From NCBI GenBank assembly GCA_947174735.1, contig CAMWKC010000079.1, positions 1-8,760 of the forward strand: a DNA stretch of 8,760 bases, in the 5' to 3' direction. A model generated the notes under the pieces. The model made no database searches. It was not told where the DNA came from and saw only the letters and a list, made by a program, of their open reading frames with translations. This DNA is from an uncultured Porphyromonadaceae bacterium (GTDB taxonomy: Bacteria; Bacteroidota; Bacteroidia; Bacteroidales; Muribaculaceae). A program made the translations under genes and the position numbers. Below, one piece after another: positions 1 through 7,425 of this stretch; within the stretch, counting starts at the first letter, position 1; each line of letters opens with the position of its first letter.

Positions 1-3000
1 GCCAGAGGTAAAGGCCGCAGACGGTTGAGGAAGGGGTTAGGGCGCCGTTGGGGGTGACTTCGATGCCGAGGGCGAAGAGGGGTAGGAGGGCGGTGATGTC
101 GTGCATAAGGCTTTGGTCGGGGAGGGAGTCGTAGCCTATAGCGGGGCGGATGCCGGTGTAGCGGCCGGCGAGTGTTTCCTGTATGCTGAGGTGTTCGTCG
201 GGTGCGTATGCCCAGAGCTGGCGACGCACGAGGGTGTGAAGCCATTCGGAAGCGGCTTCGGCGAGTCGGTCGCAGAGGGATTGAAGCAGGAGGGCTTTGT
301 AGTCATCGCCGGCGGCACGGAAAGTTGCGAGTCGGTCGGCTTCGCCGTGTCCGGCTGTGACTATAAATATACCAATATAGTCAGTACTTCCTTTGGCATA
401 GGCAGGCTTAGCGTTAGCACATTCATTATTTTCTTTAGTACATTCAGCCTTGCTATCGATATAGTCGGTGCTTTCTGTAATGTGGTTAGTGTTTTTGTCA
501 GCCGGGCGTACCATATCGGCGAGTGACCATGTGCGGCTGCCGTCGTCGGCCTGACGGCGCAGCATGGGGAGGACAACGTTACCTTCGGGGGTGTGGAGAG
601 TAATGGAGTCGGAATCAGATGAAGCCTCGGTGAAGCGTACCGCACCGCGTATCAGGTCAGCGTCTTCGTCGATAAGCTGCCGAAGCATGGCACGGGCATC
701 GGTGTATAGACGTAGGGCTTCGGCAGCTTTGGGGTCGTTGCTGTGACGAGCTGTCCATGCGGCTATGCAGCCGGCACAGCTGTCCCATGGAAAATCTTCG
801 AGCCACGGACCGGTGAGACGCCATGCGTGTAGCAGCATCTTGTAGTTGATGAAAGGCGCTACTTCGGAGATAGGGATGTGTGCGTTGAAATACTCGCGTT
901 GTACGGGTACAGGTGAGGGCTGACTCCAGTCAAGTTTCGGCGCACGGGCCTTAGCTTCGTCAAGAGTGAGCAGCGGTTTTTCCTGTGCTTCGTAACGTTG
1001 TCTGAGGTCAGCATATTCACGCTGTAAAGCTTCTATATAGTCTGTGGCTTCATCGCCCATAAGACGGGCTGCTATGACGGGATTACGGGCAGCGTCGGAA
1101 GCGTGCACTACAGGGCCGCTGTAGACCGGTGCTATTTTCAGAGCGGTATGCAGACGTGAAGTAGTGGCACCGCCTACAACCAACGGTATACGCAGACCGG
1201 CGGCTTCCATGGCTTCGGCTACTTTTACCATCTCAGTTAAAGAGGGAGTGATAAGACCTGAAACGCATACCATATCGGCTTTTTCGGCTATGGCGGTACT
1301 GACTATCTGTTCAGCCGGTACCATGACGCCGAGGTCAACTATGCGGTAATTATTGCAGGCCATTACTATTGCCACTATATTCTTACCTATGTCGTGCACA
1401 TCACCTTTGACTGTAGCGAATACGACTGTGCCGGCTGTACCTGTTGCTGAGACAGTATTCTGGTCATGAATATAGGGTTCGAGTATATCCACAGCCCGCT
1501 TCATAGTACGGGCAGTCTTGACTACCTGCGGTAGAAACATCTTACCTTCACCGAAGAGGGTACCGACACGGTCCATACCCTCCATAAGCGGACCTTCAAT
1601 TATACCTACGGCTGTCCGGCCTACCTTCAAAGCTTCGTCAAGGTCGGAAGCAATGTTGGAGCTATCACCGCTTATCACTGCATCGCGCAGACGTTCCTCA
1701 ACATTGCGGTTGTCGTTTCCGCTGTCAGCAGCTGATGTTACCGGTGCACCACCTTTCTCAGCGGCATGAGCGGCAGCGTAGGCAGCCAGTTCATCGGCAG
1801 CACCGGAACGCCGTGCGAGTACCACATCTTCGATGAGTGTGCGCAGAGTCGGTTCGATGCTTTCGTAAGTTACGGAAGTAGCCGGGTTAAGTATGGCCAT
1901 GTCGAGTCCGGCGGCTATGGCATGGTAAAGGAACACCGCGTGCATAGCCTCACGCAAAGTGTTATGACCCCGGAAGGCAAACGAAAGATTACTTACGCCA
2001 CCACTTGTGAGTGCACCGGGAAGATTATCCTTTATCCACCTGACAGCACGTATATAATCTATGCCGTAGCGGTCGTGAGCTTCTATACCTGTAGCCACAG
2101 CCATAATATTCGGGTCAAATATTATGTCGTGCGGTTCAAATCCCGCTTCCTGTGTAAGGAGCTTGTAAGCTCTTTCGCAAACGGCTATCTTACGTTCATA
2201 AGTGTCGGCCTGACCCTCCTCATCGAAAGCCATAACTACCACTGCCGCACCTAAGGTACGGGCACGGCGAGCGTGATGCAAGAACGCCTCCTCGCCCTCT
2301 TTGAGCGATATGGAATTGATAATGCCTTTACCTTGCAGACATTTTAATCCAGCTTCGGCTACCTTCCAGTCGGAAGCATCGACCATTACCGGTACACGGG
2401 CTGTATCCGGGTCGGAAGCGATATAATTGAGAAATATAGTCATCTCCTTTTCGGCGTCAAGCATGGCATCGTCCATATTGATGTCGAGCATCATGGCACC
2501 GTCGAGCACCTGTTTCCGTGCTATCTCAAGAGCTTCATCATACTTCTTCTCTTTGATAAGACGCAGAAATTTACGGGACCCAGCCACATTGCAACGTTCG
2601 CCTATATTGACGAAGTTGTTGGCATGGCAGACTTCGAGAGGTTCCAATCCTGCAAGGCGGAGATTGGCCGGCCGGCCGTTCTTCTGATGAGGTATGGCAT
2701 TTTCAGCCACTTTTCGCAGCGCGGCTATATGGGCAGGAGTGGTACCGCAGCAGCCACCGGCGATGTTTACCAGTCCTTCGGTGAGCATCGGAGCAACGTG
2801 AGTAGCGAAGGTGTCAGGTGTCTCAGCGTAATTACCTAAACGGTCAGGCAGTCCGGCGTTGGGGTGACAACTGACATAGGCAGGTGCGACTTCAGCAAGT
2901 GCGCGCAGATGAGGCAACATATCGACAGCACCGAACGAGCAGTTCAGTCCGAGACTGACCACTGCATCGCAATGAGCAACAGAAGCAGCGAAAGCTTCGA

Positions 3001-3685
3001 GAGTCTGACCAGTCAGAAGTCGGCCGCTACGGTCGGAGACAGTAGCCGATACCATTATTCCAACCTCAACACCGAGTCGCCGCATAGCTTCTGTGGCACC
3101 GTCAAGACCGGCTTTAAGATTGAGCGGGTCAAAGACTGTCTCAAATAGGAGCAGGTCTGCACCTCCTTCGAGCAATGCTGTGGCTTGTTCGAGATAAGCG
3201 TTACGCAATTGGTCGTAGGTGATGTTGCGAAGTCCGAGGTCAGCTACATCAGGACTCATCGAAGCAGCACGGTTGGTAGGACCCATTGAGCCAGCCACAC
3301 GTATGACACGGTTCGGATTACGCTGCATAAACTCGTCAGCCACACTACGTGCTAAGCGCGCACCTGCGCGATTTATATCACTGACAAGATGCGCTGTAGC
3401 ATAGTCAGCCTGAGAGATAGCGTTCGCGTTGAAAGTATTTGTACTGAGTATGTCGGCACCGGCCTCAGCATAGGCACGGTGTATATCGGTCACTACATCG
3501 GGACGTGTCAGACAGAGAATATCGTTGTTGCCGGTCTGGGCTGGCATAGACGGGTCACAGACATCGCCTCTGAAGTCTGCTTCTGTCAGAGCACGAGTCT
3601 GAACCATAGTGCCCATGGCACCGTCGAGTATGAGAACGCGCTCCGAAGGCTCGCTGCCGAGATTGCGCGGGGTGTGTAAAAGCAT
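1..3685 (-). CDS. metH: B12-dependent methionine synthase (MetH), C-terminus beyond left edge
   Basis: Cytosolic cobalamin-dependent methionine synthase. It moves the methyl group of 5-methyl-THF through methylcobalamin to homocysteine, giving methionine and THF. I translated it from the ATG at 3685 to the window edge: 1228 codons, with no stop or frameshift in the parts I read. All four modules appear in order. The homocysteine domain (about 1-335) has LDGAMGT near residue 20 and zinc ligands Cys249 (GLNCSFG), Cys312 and Cys313 (GGCCGTTP). The pterin domain (about 350-620) contains NIGERCN. The B12 cap and Rossmann domains (about 655-885) carry DVHDIGKN with axial ligand His764. The AdoMet reactivation domain (from about 900) has RPAIGY starting at Arg1180. 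Family members are about 1230 residues. This one would be near 1270, because about 45 residues appear to lie past the edge and the reactivation domain has an insertion. The start is favoured because the family N-terminus begins just before LILDGAMGT. The upstream Shine-Dalgarno is poor. It is last in the met operon, after metF. Confidence 0.97.
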   Translation of the reverse strand, partial: MLLHTPRNLGSEPSERVLILDGAMGTMVQTRALTEADFRGDVCDPSMPAQTGNNDILCLTRPDVVTDIHRAYAEAGADILSTNTFNANAISQADYATAHLVSDINRAGARLARSVADEFMQRNPNRVIRVAGSMGPTNRAASMSPDVADLGLRNITYDQLRNAYLEQATALLEGGADLLLFETVFDPLNLKAGLDGATEAMRRLGVEVGIMVSATVSDRSGRLLTGQTLEAFAASVAHCDAVVSLGLNCSFGAVDMLPHLRALAEVAPAYVSCHPNAGLPDRLGNYAETPDTFATHVAPMLTEGLVNIAGGCCGTTPAHIAALRKVAENAIPHQKNGRPANLRLAGLEPLEVCHANNFVNIGERCNVAGSRKFLRLIKEKKYDEALEIARKQVLDGAMMLDINMDDAMLDAEKEMTIFLNYIASDPDTARVPVMVDASDWKVAEAGLKCLQGKGIINSISLKEGEEAFLHHARRARTLGAAVVVMAFDEEGQADTYERKIAVCERAYKLLTQEAGFEPHDIIFDPNIMAVATGIEAHDRYGIDYIRAVRWIKDNLPGALTSGGVSNLSFAFRGHNTLREAMHAVFLYHAIAAGLDMAILNPATSVTYESIEPTLRTLIEDVVLARRSGAADELAAYAAAHAAEKGGAPVTSAADSGNDNRNVEERLRDAVISGDSSNIASDLDEALKVGRTAVGIIEGPLMEGMDRVGTLFGEGKMFLPQVVKTARTMKRAVDILEPYIHDQNTVSATGTAGTVVFATVKGDVHDIGKNIVAIVMACNNYRIVDLGVMVPAEQIVSTAIAEKADMVCVSGLITPSLTEMVKVAEAMEAAGLRIPLVVGGATTSRLHTALKIAPVYSGPVVHASDAARNPVIAARLMGDEATDYIEALQREYADLRQRYEAQEKPLLTLDEAKARAPKLDWSQPSPVPVQREYFNAHIPISEVAPFINYKMLLHAWRLTGPWLEDFPWDSCAGCIAAWTARHSNDPKAAEALRLYTDARAMLRQLIDEDADLIRGAVRFTEASSDSDSITLHTPEGNVVLPMLRRQADDGSRTWSLADMVRPADKNTNHITESTDYIDSKAECTKENNECANAKPAYAKGSTDYIGIFIVTAGHGEADRLATFRAAGDDYKALLLQSLCDRLAEAASEWLHTLVRRQLWAYAPDEHLSIQETLAGRYTGIRPAIGYDSLPDQSLMHDITALLPLFALGIEVTPNGALTPSSTVCGLYLW
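374..472 (-). repeat. Low-complexity insertion in MetH flanked by duplicated STDYI codons
   Basis: In the reactivation domain of MetH the peptide Ser-Thr-Asp-Tyr-Ile occurs twice, at residues 1072-1076 (bases 472-458) and 1100-1104 (bases 388-374), 28 codons apart. Homologues as I remember them have one such DYIG motif, directly after the LADF/LADM segment and before the conserved VTAG region. The DNA of the two copies is nearly the same (AGYACYGACTATATYGRTA). The sequence between them is polar (Asp, Lys, Glu, Asn, Ala) and more AT-rich than the flanking metH code. It stays in frame and is a multiple of three, so the enzyme should still be made. It probably forms a surface loop. Whether it arose by slippage or by insertion cannot be told from one sequence. 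Confidence 0.7.
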
Positions 3686-3699
3686 AGGAGTTGTGAGGG

Positions 3700-3879
3700 T
3701 GATGAGTCTGGTGAGTTTGATAAGTCTGATAAGTTTGATAAAGTTGATAAGTCTTATAAATCTTATAAGTCTTATAAATCTTATAAAACTTATACGAGTT
3801 ATCAGACTTATCAGATTTATCAGACTTATCAAACTTATACGACTTATCAAACTTATAATTCCGATAAATCCGATAATTC
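3700..3879. repeat. Array of 20 degenerate 9-bp units forming a long inverted repeat between metF and metH
   Basis: The 196-bp gap between metF and metH holds 20 consecutive 9-bp units with no insertions or deletions. On the plus strand the left units read like TGATAAGTC and TTATAAGTC. The right units read like TTATCAGAC and TTATCAAAC, which are the reverse-complement type. The switch is centred on 3783/3784. Bases 3715-3780 therefore pair with 3787-3852 with roughly 80% complementarity: one unit pair (3718-3726 with 3841-3849) is perfect, and mismatches recur in the others. Transcribed from the operon, this could fold into an AU-rich hairpin of about 65 bp. A role in termination, mRNA processing or tuning metH expression is inference. 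It does not look like CRISPR, because there are no spacers, nor like a classical rho-independent terminator, because there is no short GC stem followed by a U tract. Confidence 0.9.
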
Positions 3880-3881
3880 TG

Positions 3882-4838
3882 TCAAAAGATATCGCGTGCT
3901 ACCCGTGCTACACTGTCAGCTACTGACATGGTATAGAAGTGTATGCCGGGCGCACCGCCGGCAATCAGTTCGCGGCATTGCTGTCGGCACCATTCCACGC
4001 CGATTTCTCTGACCTCGCGGTCATCGGCTGCCCGGCGTACCTGTGCCGCAAGCGGTTCGGGTATGTCGATACGAAATGTTCGCGGCAGTCCGGAGAGGTG
4101 AGCCTTTCTTGAGATAGGCTTGATTCCAGGCAGTATAGGTACTGTGATACCTTCGGCACGGCATCTCTCCACGAAACTGAAATAGCGTGAGTTGTCGAAA
4201 AACATCTGTGTGATGAGATAGTCGGCACCATTTTTAATTTTCTCTTTCAGATAGTATGTATCCGAATCCATATTAGGTGCCTCTTCATGTTTCTCGGGAT
4301 AGCAGGCCATACCGTAGGAAAACGGTGTGTCAATACCTTCTATTTTGGTGTCGTCGAGACCTATACCCTGATTAAACAGATTTATCTGTTCCTGAAGGTC
4401 GGAAGCATGTTCGTGGTAAAGATGAGCTGACTCGGCAAGACTGCCAGATGATTTGTTATCTCCTCTGAGCACTAAGAGATTATTAATACCGAGAAAATTA
4501 AGGTCGAGTAGTGCGTATTCTGTTTCCTCTTTCGAGAACCCACGGCATATAATGTGTGGTACGGGTATAAGTCCGTACTTATTCTGTATAGCTGCGGCAA
4601 TAGCTACTGTACCCGGACGCTTCACCACGCTTACGCGACGATGTGTACCGTCGGGAAGGGGCTTATAGATGTATTCGCTGTGATGCGAAGTGATGTTGAC
4701 AAACTGAGGTTCAAACTCGCGCAGACGTTCGATTATGTCATACACTTTATAGATACTGTTACCTTTTAGCGGAGGCAGTATCTCGAACGAGAATACCGGC
4801 TGGCGGCTCTCGTTAATAATGTCTATGATTCTTGTCAC
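3882..4838 (-). CDS. metF: 5,10-methylenetetrahydrofolate reductase (MetF)
   Basis: FAD-dependent, cytosolic TIM-barrel enzyme that reduces 5,10-methylene-THF with NAD(P)H to 5-methyl-THF, the methyl donor used by MetH. The 318-residue product has the usual length for a bacterial MetF. Visible family signatures are FSFEILPP with the likely catalytic Glu19 (Glu28 in E. coli), LVLRGD at 123-127 with Asp127 matching E. coli Asp120 at the FAD site, ITQMFFD, and ILPGIKPI. The C-terminus GAPGIHFYTMS is also typical. The start is a GTG, 5 bp after the stop of the upstream lyase gene, with an AGGA ribosome site 8 bp before it inside the end of that gene, so translational coupling is likely. No better ATG is seen. 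The gene stops at 3882 just before the repeat array that separates it from metH, its functional partner. Confidence 0.97.
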   Translation of the reverse strand: MTRIIDIINESRQPVFSFEILPPLKGNSIYKVYDIIERLREFEPQFVNITSHHSEYIYKPLPDGTHRRVSVVKRPGTVAIAAAIQNKYGLIPVPHIICRGFSKEETEYALLDLNFLGINNLLVLRGDNKSSGSLAESAHLYHEHASDLQEQINLFNQGIGLDDTKIEGIDTPFSYGMACYPEKHEEAPNMDSDTYYLKEKIKNGADYLITQMFFDNSRYFSFVERCRAEGITVPILPGIKPISRKAHLSGLPRTFRIDIPEPLAAQVRRAADDREVREIGVEWCRQQCRELIAGGAPGIHFYTMSVADSVARVARDIF

Positions 4839-4843
4839 TGCGC

Positions 4844-6049
4844 TTATCCTTTTTTATTGGCTGACTGTTGCCGTAACTCCTTCACAGCATCACGCAGACG
4901 ATCGAGTGCTTTGGTAAGAGTGGAACGCGGACAGCCTACATTAAGACGCATGTGTCCTTCGCCGCCATGACCGAACATTTCACCGTCGTTAAGGGCAAGT
5001 TCGGCTTTATCAACAAACAGTGCATTAAGACTGTCATGGTCGAGTCCTAATTCACGGCAGTCAAGCCAGACAAGAAACGAAGCCTGCGGACGCAAAGGCT
5101 TTATTTCGGGTATATAGTTTTTGCAATAATCCTCGACATAACGCACGTTATCCTCGACGTATGCGAGCATCTGTGACAGCCATTCCTCACCTTCACGGTA
5201 TGCAGCTATCGTAGCTATAGGAGCGAAGAGAGTAGGGTCTGCGAGTTCGTTGGCTTCAAGCCAGCCGTAGAAACGACGGCGCAATTCCGGGTCGCTCACT
5301 ACAGAATATGAGCTTACCACACCTGCTATGTTGAATGTCTTTGACGGTGCACCGAAAGTTATGCTGACAGAAGCGGCTTCAGGACTGACAGTAGCAAAGG
5401 GAACATGCTTATTCCCGAACAAAGCCATATCGCTGTGTATCTCATCGCTTATCACTACTATACCGTTACGCTTGCAGATGTCGGCCACACGCCGCAGTGT
5501 GTCGGCATCCCAGACAATTCCGGCAGGATTGTGAGGATTTGACAATATCAGCAGCTTACATCCCGGAGCAATTTTCTCCAGATGCTCAAGGTCCATAGCA
5601 TAACCACCGTCGGGAAGTTCCTTAAGAGGATTCTCGACTACCTGCCGGCCATTCAGTCTTGTTACAATAGAGAACGGATGGTAGACAGGTGTCTGTACTA
5701 TCACTTTATCACCGGGTTCTGTAAATGCATTCATTACCATGCCTATACCTTTAACAATACCCGGTATGTAGCTTAACCATTCGGGCTGAAGTTCCCAACC
5801 GTGACGGCGACGAACCCAGTCGATTATAGCCGGACGGTAATCGGCCGGCTCGACAGTATAACCAAGTATGGGATGGTCAAGACGCCGGTGCAGAGCATCA
5901 ATTATGAAGTCGGGAGTAGCAAAATCCATATCAGCTACCCAAAGAGGTATAAGGTCAGGATTTCCGTAACGCTCACCGAGCGCATCGGTCTTCAGTGCGC
6001 CGCTGCCACGGCGTTCTATTTCGGTATCGAAGTCGTATTGCTTACTCAT
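4844..6049 (-). CDS. MalY/PatB family PLP-dependent C-S lyase, probable cystathionine beta-lyase
   Basis: Fold-type I aminotransferase-like enzyme of the MalY/PatB family. Members cleave cystathionine to homocysteine, pyruvate and ammonia, and often also act on cysteine. The 401-residue product is near the family's typical 390-400. Visible signatures are PLWVADMDF near residue 35 (family N-terminal motif), SNPHNPAG at 170-177, SDEIH at 201-205 with Asp202 placed to contact the PLP pyridine nitrogen, and SKTFN with the Schiff-base Lys237. The C-terminal part contains a RLNVGCPRS segment with the likely carboxylate-binding arginine. Its ATG overlaps the stop of the preceding gene (ATGA, 6046-6049), which indicates translational coupling. 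Position between a MetB-like enzyme and metF/metH makes cystathionine beta-lyase the most likely job, standing in for MetC. A cysteine desulfhydrase or another C-S lyase activity cannot be excluded. Confidence 0.9.
   Translation of the reverse strand: MSKQYDFDTEIERRGSGALKTDALGERYGNPDLIPLWVADMDFATPDFIIDALHRRLDHPILGYTVEPADYRPAIIDWVRRRHGWELQPEWLSYIPGIVKGIGMVMNAFTEPGDKVIVQTPVYHPFSIVTRLNGRQVVENPLKELPDGGYAMDLEHLEKIAPGCKLLILSNPHNPAGIVWDADTLRRVADICKRNGIVVISDEIHSDMALFGNKHVPFATVSPEAASVSITFGAPSKTFNIAGVVSSYSVVSDPELRRRFYGWLEANELADPTLFAPIATIAAYREGEEWLSQMLAYVEDNVRYVEDYCKNYIPEIKPLRPQASFLVWLDCRELGLDHDSLNALFVDKAELALNDGEMFGHGGEGHMRLNVGCPRSTLTKALDRLRDAVKELRQQSANKKG
4847..4852 (-). promoter_or_regulatory. Ribosome binding site supporting the GTG start of metF
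   Basis: The minus strand reads AAAGGA here, inside the last codons of the upstream lyase gene, 8 bases before the GTG at 4838. It is one of the few clear Shine-Dalgarno sequences in the window, and it supports the GTG start. Confidence 0.6.
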
Positions 6050-7242
6050 GGCCTTTTCGGTTGTTCTGTAGCGTCAAGGGCCTGTGAGAGGTCAGCTATA
6101 ATATCTTCAGGGTCTTCAAGTCCCATAGAAAGACGTATCGTAGTATTGAGTACATCCATTCCGGCACGCTGTTCGAGTGTAAAAGGTCCGAAGATAGTGC
6201 TTGCCGGGTGTATGGCGAGTGTGCGGTTGTCGAAAAGGTTAGTGGCACGTTTTACTAACTTCAGTGCATTGATGAAACGGCGGCAGGCTTCGGCATCGTT
6301 AAGATCTATGGTAAGCATGGCACCGTAAGTATCGCCATAAAGTTCGCCGGTGAGTTTGTGTGCCGGATTGTCGGTCAGGCCAAGATAATTTACTTTACGG
6401 ACCGCCGGGTGATGTTGCAGAGCCTTTGCTACTTCAAGAGCTGTAGCTGCCTGTCTGCGATAGCGTACACCGAGAGTCTCGAGACCGACGGTCTGCATAT
6501 AGGCAGCATGAGGTGTCATGTAAGCTCCGAGATTGAAAAGTATCTCCTTTTTGATACGTGTAGTGAGTTCGGGCCAGTGACCATAATCTATTATCAGTCC
6601 GCCGAGGCTGGTGGCACCGCCTGAAAGGTATTTTGTACTTGACACTATCTCGAAATCTATACCAAGAGCCGAGGCATCAAATTCAGTAAAGGGTATCATT
6701 GTGGTGTCAGCTACAAGCGGACAACCGGCTTTCCGGGCTATTTCACCAAGACGTCGCACATCGGCTACTTCCATCTGGGGATTAGTAATAATCTCAAGGA
6801 ATATGCAGCAGGTCTGTGCATCTGTGGCAGCTTCCACGGCTGCCGGGTCGGTAAGATCTACCAAACGGGCCTCCACACCTAAACGTCCAAGTGTCGAAGT
6901 AAGCATCGAGTAGGTATTGCCGAAGAGATGCCGTGAACTTACTATATTGCCACCTGCACGGGCTACTGCAAAAAGCATAGCGCTTATAGCTGCCATACCT
7001 GAATTAAAGGCTGTCACGGCCGAAGCGCCGGTGAGAGCCTGAACTTTCTGTTCAAGATGTGTCACTGTAGGATTACCGACACGCGAGTAATCTGGCATAT
7101 CGGTACGCCCGCAGAAAGCATCTGCCATACTGTCGGCATCATCAAACTCAAAGGCTACCGAATGGTATACCGGCATCGAGAGTGCGTTATAAGTGTCCTG
7201 ACGAGGATAAGCTGTATGAATTGCGGTTGTATCTTTCTTCAT
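6046..7242 (-). CDS. Cys/Met metabolism PLP enzyme (MetB/MetZ-like: cystathionine gamma-synthase or O-acylhomoserine sulfhydrylase)
   Basis: PLP-dependent gamma-replacement enzyme of the Cys/Met metabolism family, first gene of the met operon. It probably joins an O-acylhomoserine with cysteine (making cystathionine) or with sulfide (making homocysteine). The 398-residue product fits MetB or MetZ better than the longer MetY type (about 430). Signatures are YSRVGNPT at 52-59 (PLP phosphate-binding tyrosine and arginine), SGMAAI at 81-86, VADTT at 177-181 with the pyridine-contacting Asp179, and SSTKYLSGG with the Schiff-base Lys204. The C-terminal part has RLSMGLEDPEDI, the family substrate-carboxylate motif. 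The neighbouring MalY/PatB lyase favours a cystathionine gamma-synthase, since the lyase would need cystathionine. Methionine gamma-lyase is a less likely alternative. The ATG at 7242 has only a weak purine-rich stretch upstream, as is common in Bacteroidetes. Confidence 0.9.
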   Translation of the reverse strand: MKKDTTAIHTAYPRQDTYNALSMPVYHSVAFEFDDADSMADAFCGRTDMPDYSRVGNPTVTHLEQKVQALTGASAVTAFNSGMAAISAMLFAVARAGGNIVSSRHLFGNTYSMLTSTLGRLGVEARLVDLTDPAAVEAATDAQTCCIFLEIITNPQMEVADVRRLGEIARKAGCPLVADTTMIPFTEFDASALGIDFEIVSSTKYLSGGATSLGGLIIDYGHWPELTTRIKKEILFNLGAYMTPHAAYMQTVGLETLGVRYRRQAATALEVAKALQHHPAVRKVNYLGLTDNPAHKLTGELYGDTYGAMLTIDLNDAEACRRFINALKLVKRATNLFDNRTLAIHPASTIFGPFTLEQRAGMDVLNTTIRLSMGLEDPEDIIADLSQALDATEQPKRP

Positions 7243-7270
7243 CGTTTCTACGGAACTTGATTTGTGACTG

Positions 7271-7278
7271 CAAATTTA
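7271..7278 (-). promoter_or_regulatory. Candidate -7 element of the met operon promoter
   Basis: The minus strand reads TAAATTTG, an exact match to the Bacteroidetes -7 consensus TAnnTTTG. It lies 28 bases before the first operon gene's ATG (7242), which would give a leader of roughly 20-25 bases. No convincing -33 TTTG box is visible about 20 bases upstream, so this is a moderate call. So short a leader leaves no room for a SAM riboswitch. Confidence 0.45.
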
Positions 7279-7304
7279 GCAATTTTTTTCCGTACCCTTT
7301 CCTT

Positions 7305-7326
7305 TTCACTTCTATCCTTAAGTGAA
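7305..7326. promoter_or_regulatory. Inverted repeat, candidate operator between the met operon and hipBA
   Basis: TTCACTT (7305-7311) and AAGTGAA (7320-7326) form a perfect 7-bp inverted repeat with an 8-bp spacer. It sits upstream of the met -7 element and in the region between divergent genes. Nearby, TATCCT (7313-7318) and AGGATA (7340-7345) are also inverted copies, 21 bp apart. They recall the TATCC and GGATA half-sites of the E. coli HipB operator, but the spacing differs from its 8 bp. A perfect palindrome TTAATATTAA lies at 7361-7370. Any of these could bind the HipB-like protein or a methionine regulator. None is proven, and AT-rich DNA yields some palindromes by chance. Confidence 0.3.
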
Positions 7327-7425
7327 TCTGACCACAAACAGGATAAAATTAGAGTTTTCTTTAATATTAACATATCATATAATAAATATTTTTACTACTT
7401 TTACATTATTAAAAGATGTATTGAA

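Noticed and set aside
1..60. Truncated metH pseudogene
   Set aside because: The frame is still open at base 1 and ends within the normal C-terminal part of the activation domain (near the conserved SGxY segment). The missing residues simply lie outside the window.
1766..2254. Plus-strand 162-codon reading frame inside metH
   Set aside because: Antisense shadow of strongly conserved metH coding sequence (B12 cap and pterin region), with no family likeness of its own. The same applies to the plus-strand frame at 101-526.
3700..3879. CRISPR array
   Set aside because: Units are 9 bp and directly adjacent with no unique spacers, and no cas genes are present.
3609..3926. Plus-strand reading frame encoding SLI/NLI/RLI three-residue repeats
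   Set aside because: It runs antisense through the metH start, the 9-bp array and the metF end. Its repetitive protein simply mirrors a 9-bp repeat that lacks stops.
7243..7320. SAM or cobalamin riboswitch ahead of the met operon
   Set aside because: Only about 20-25 bases of leader remain if the TAAATTTG element is the promoter, and I see no riboswitch core pattern in the gap.
7264..7425. Upstream extension of the HipB-like protein from a GTG
   Set aside because: The extra 54 residues are low-complexity and lie over the met promoter region. The helix-turn-helix protein is complete from the ATG at 7426.
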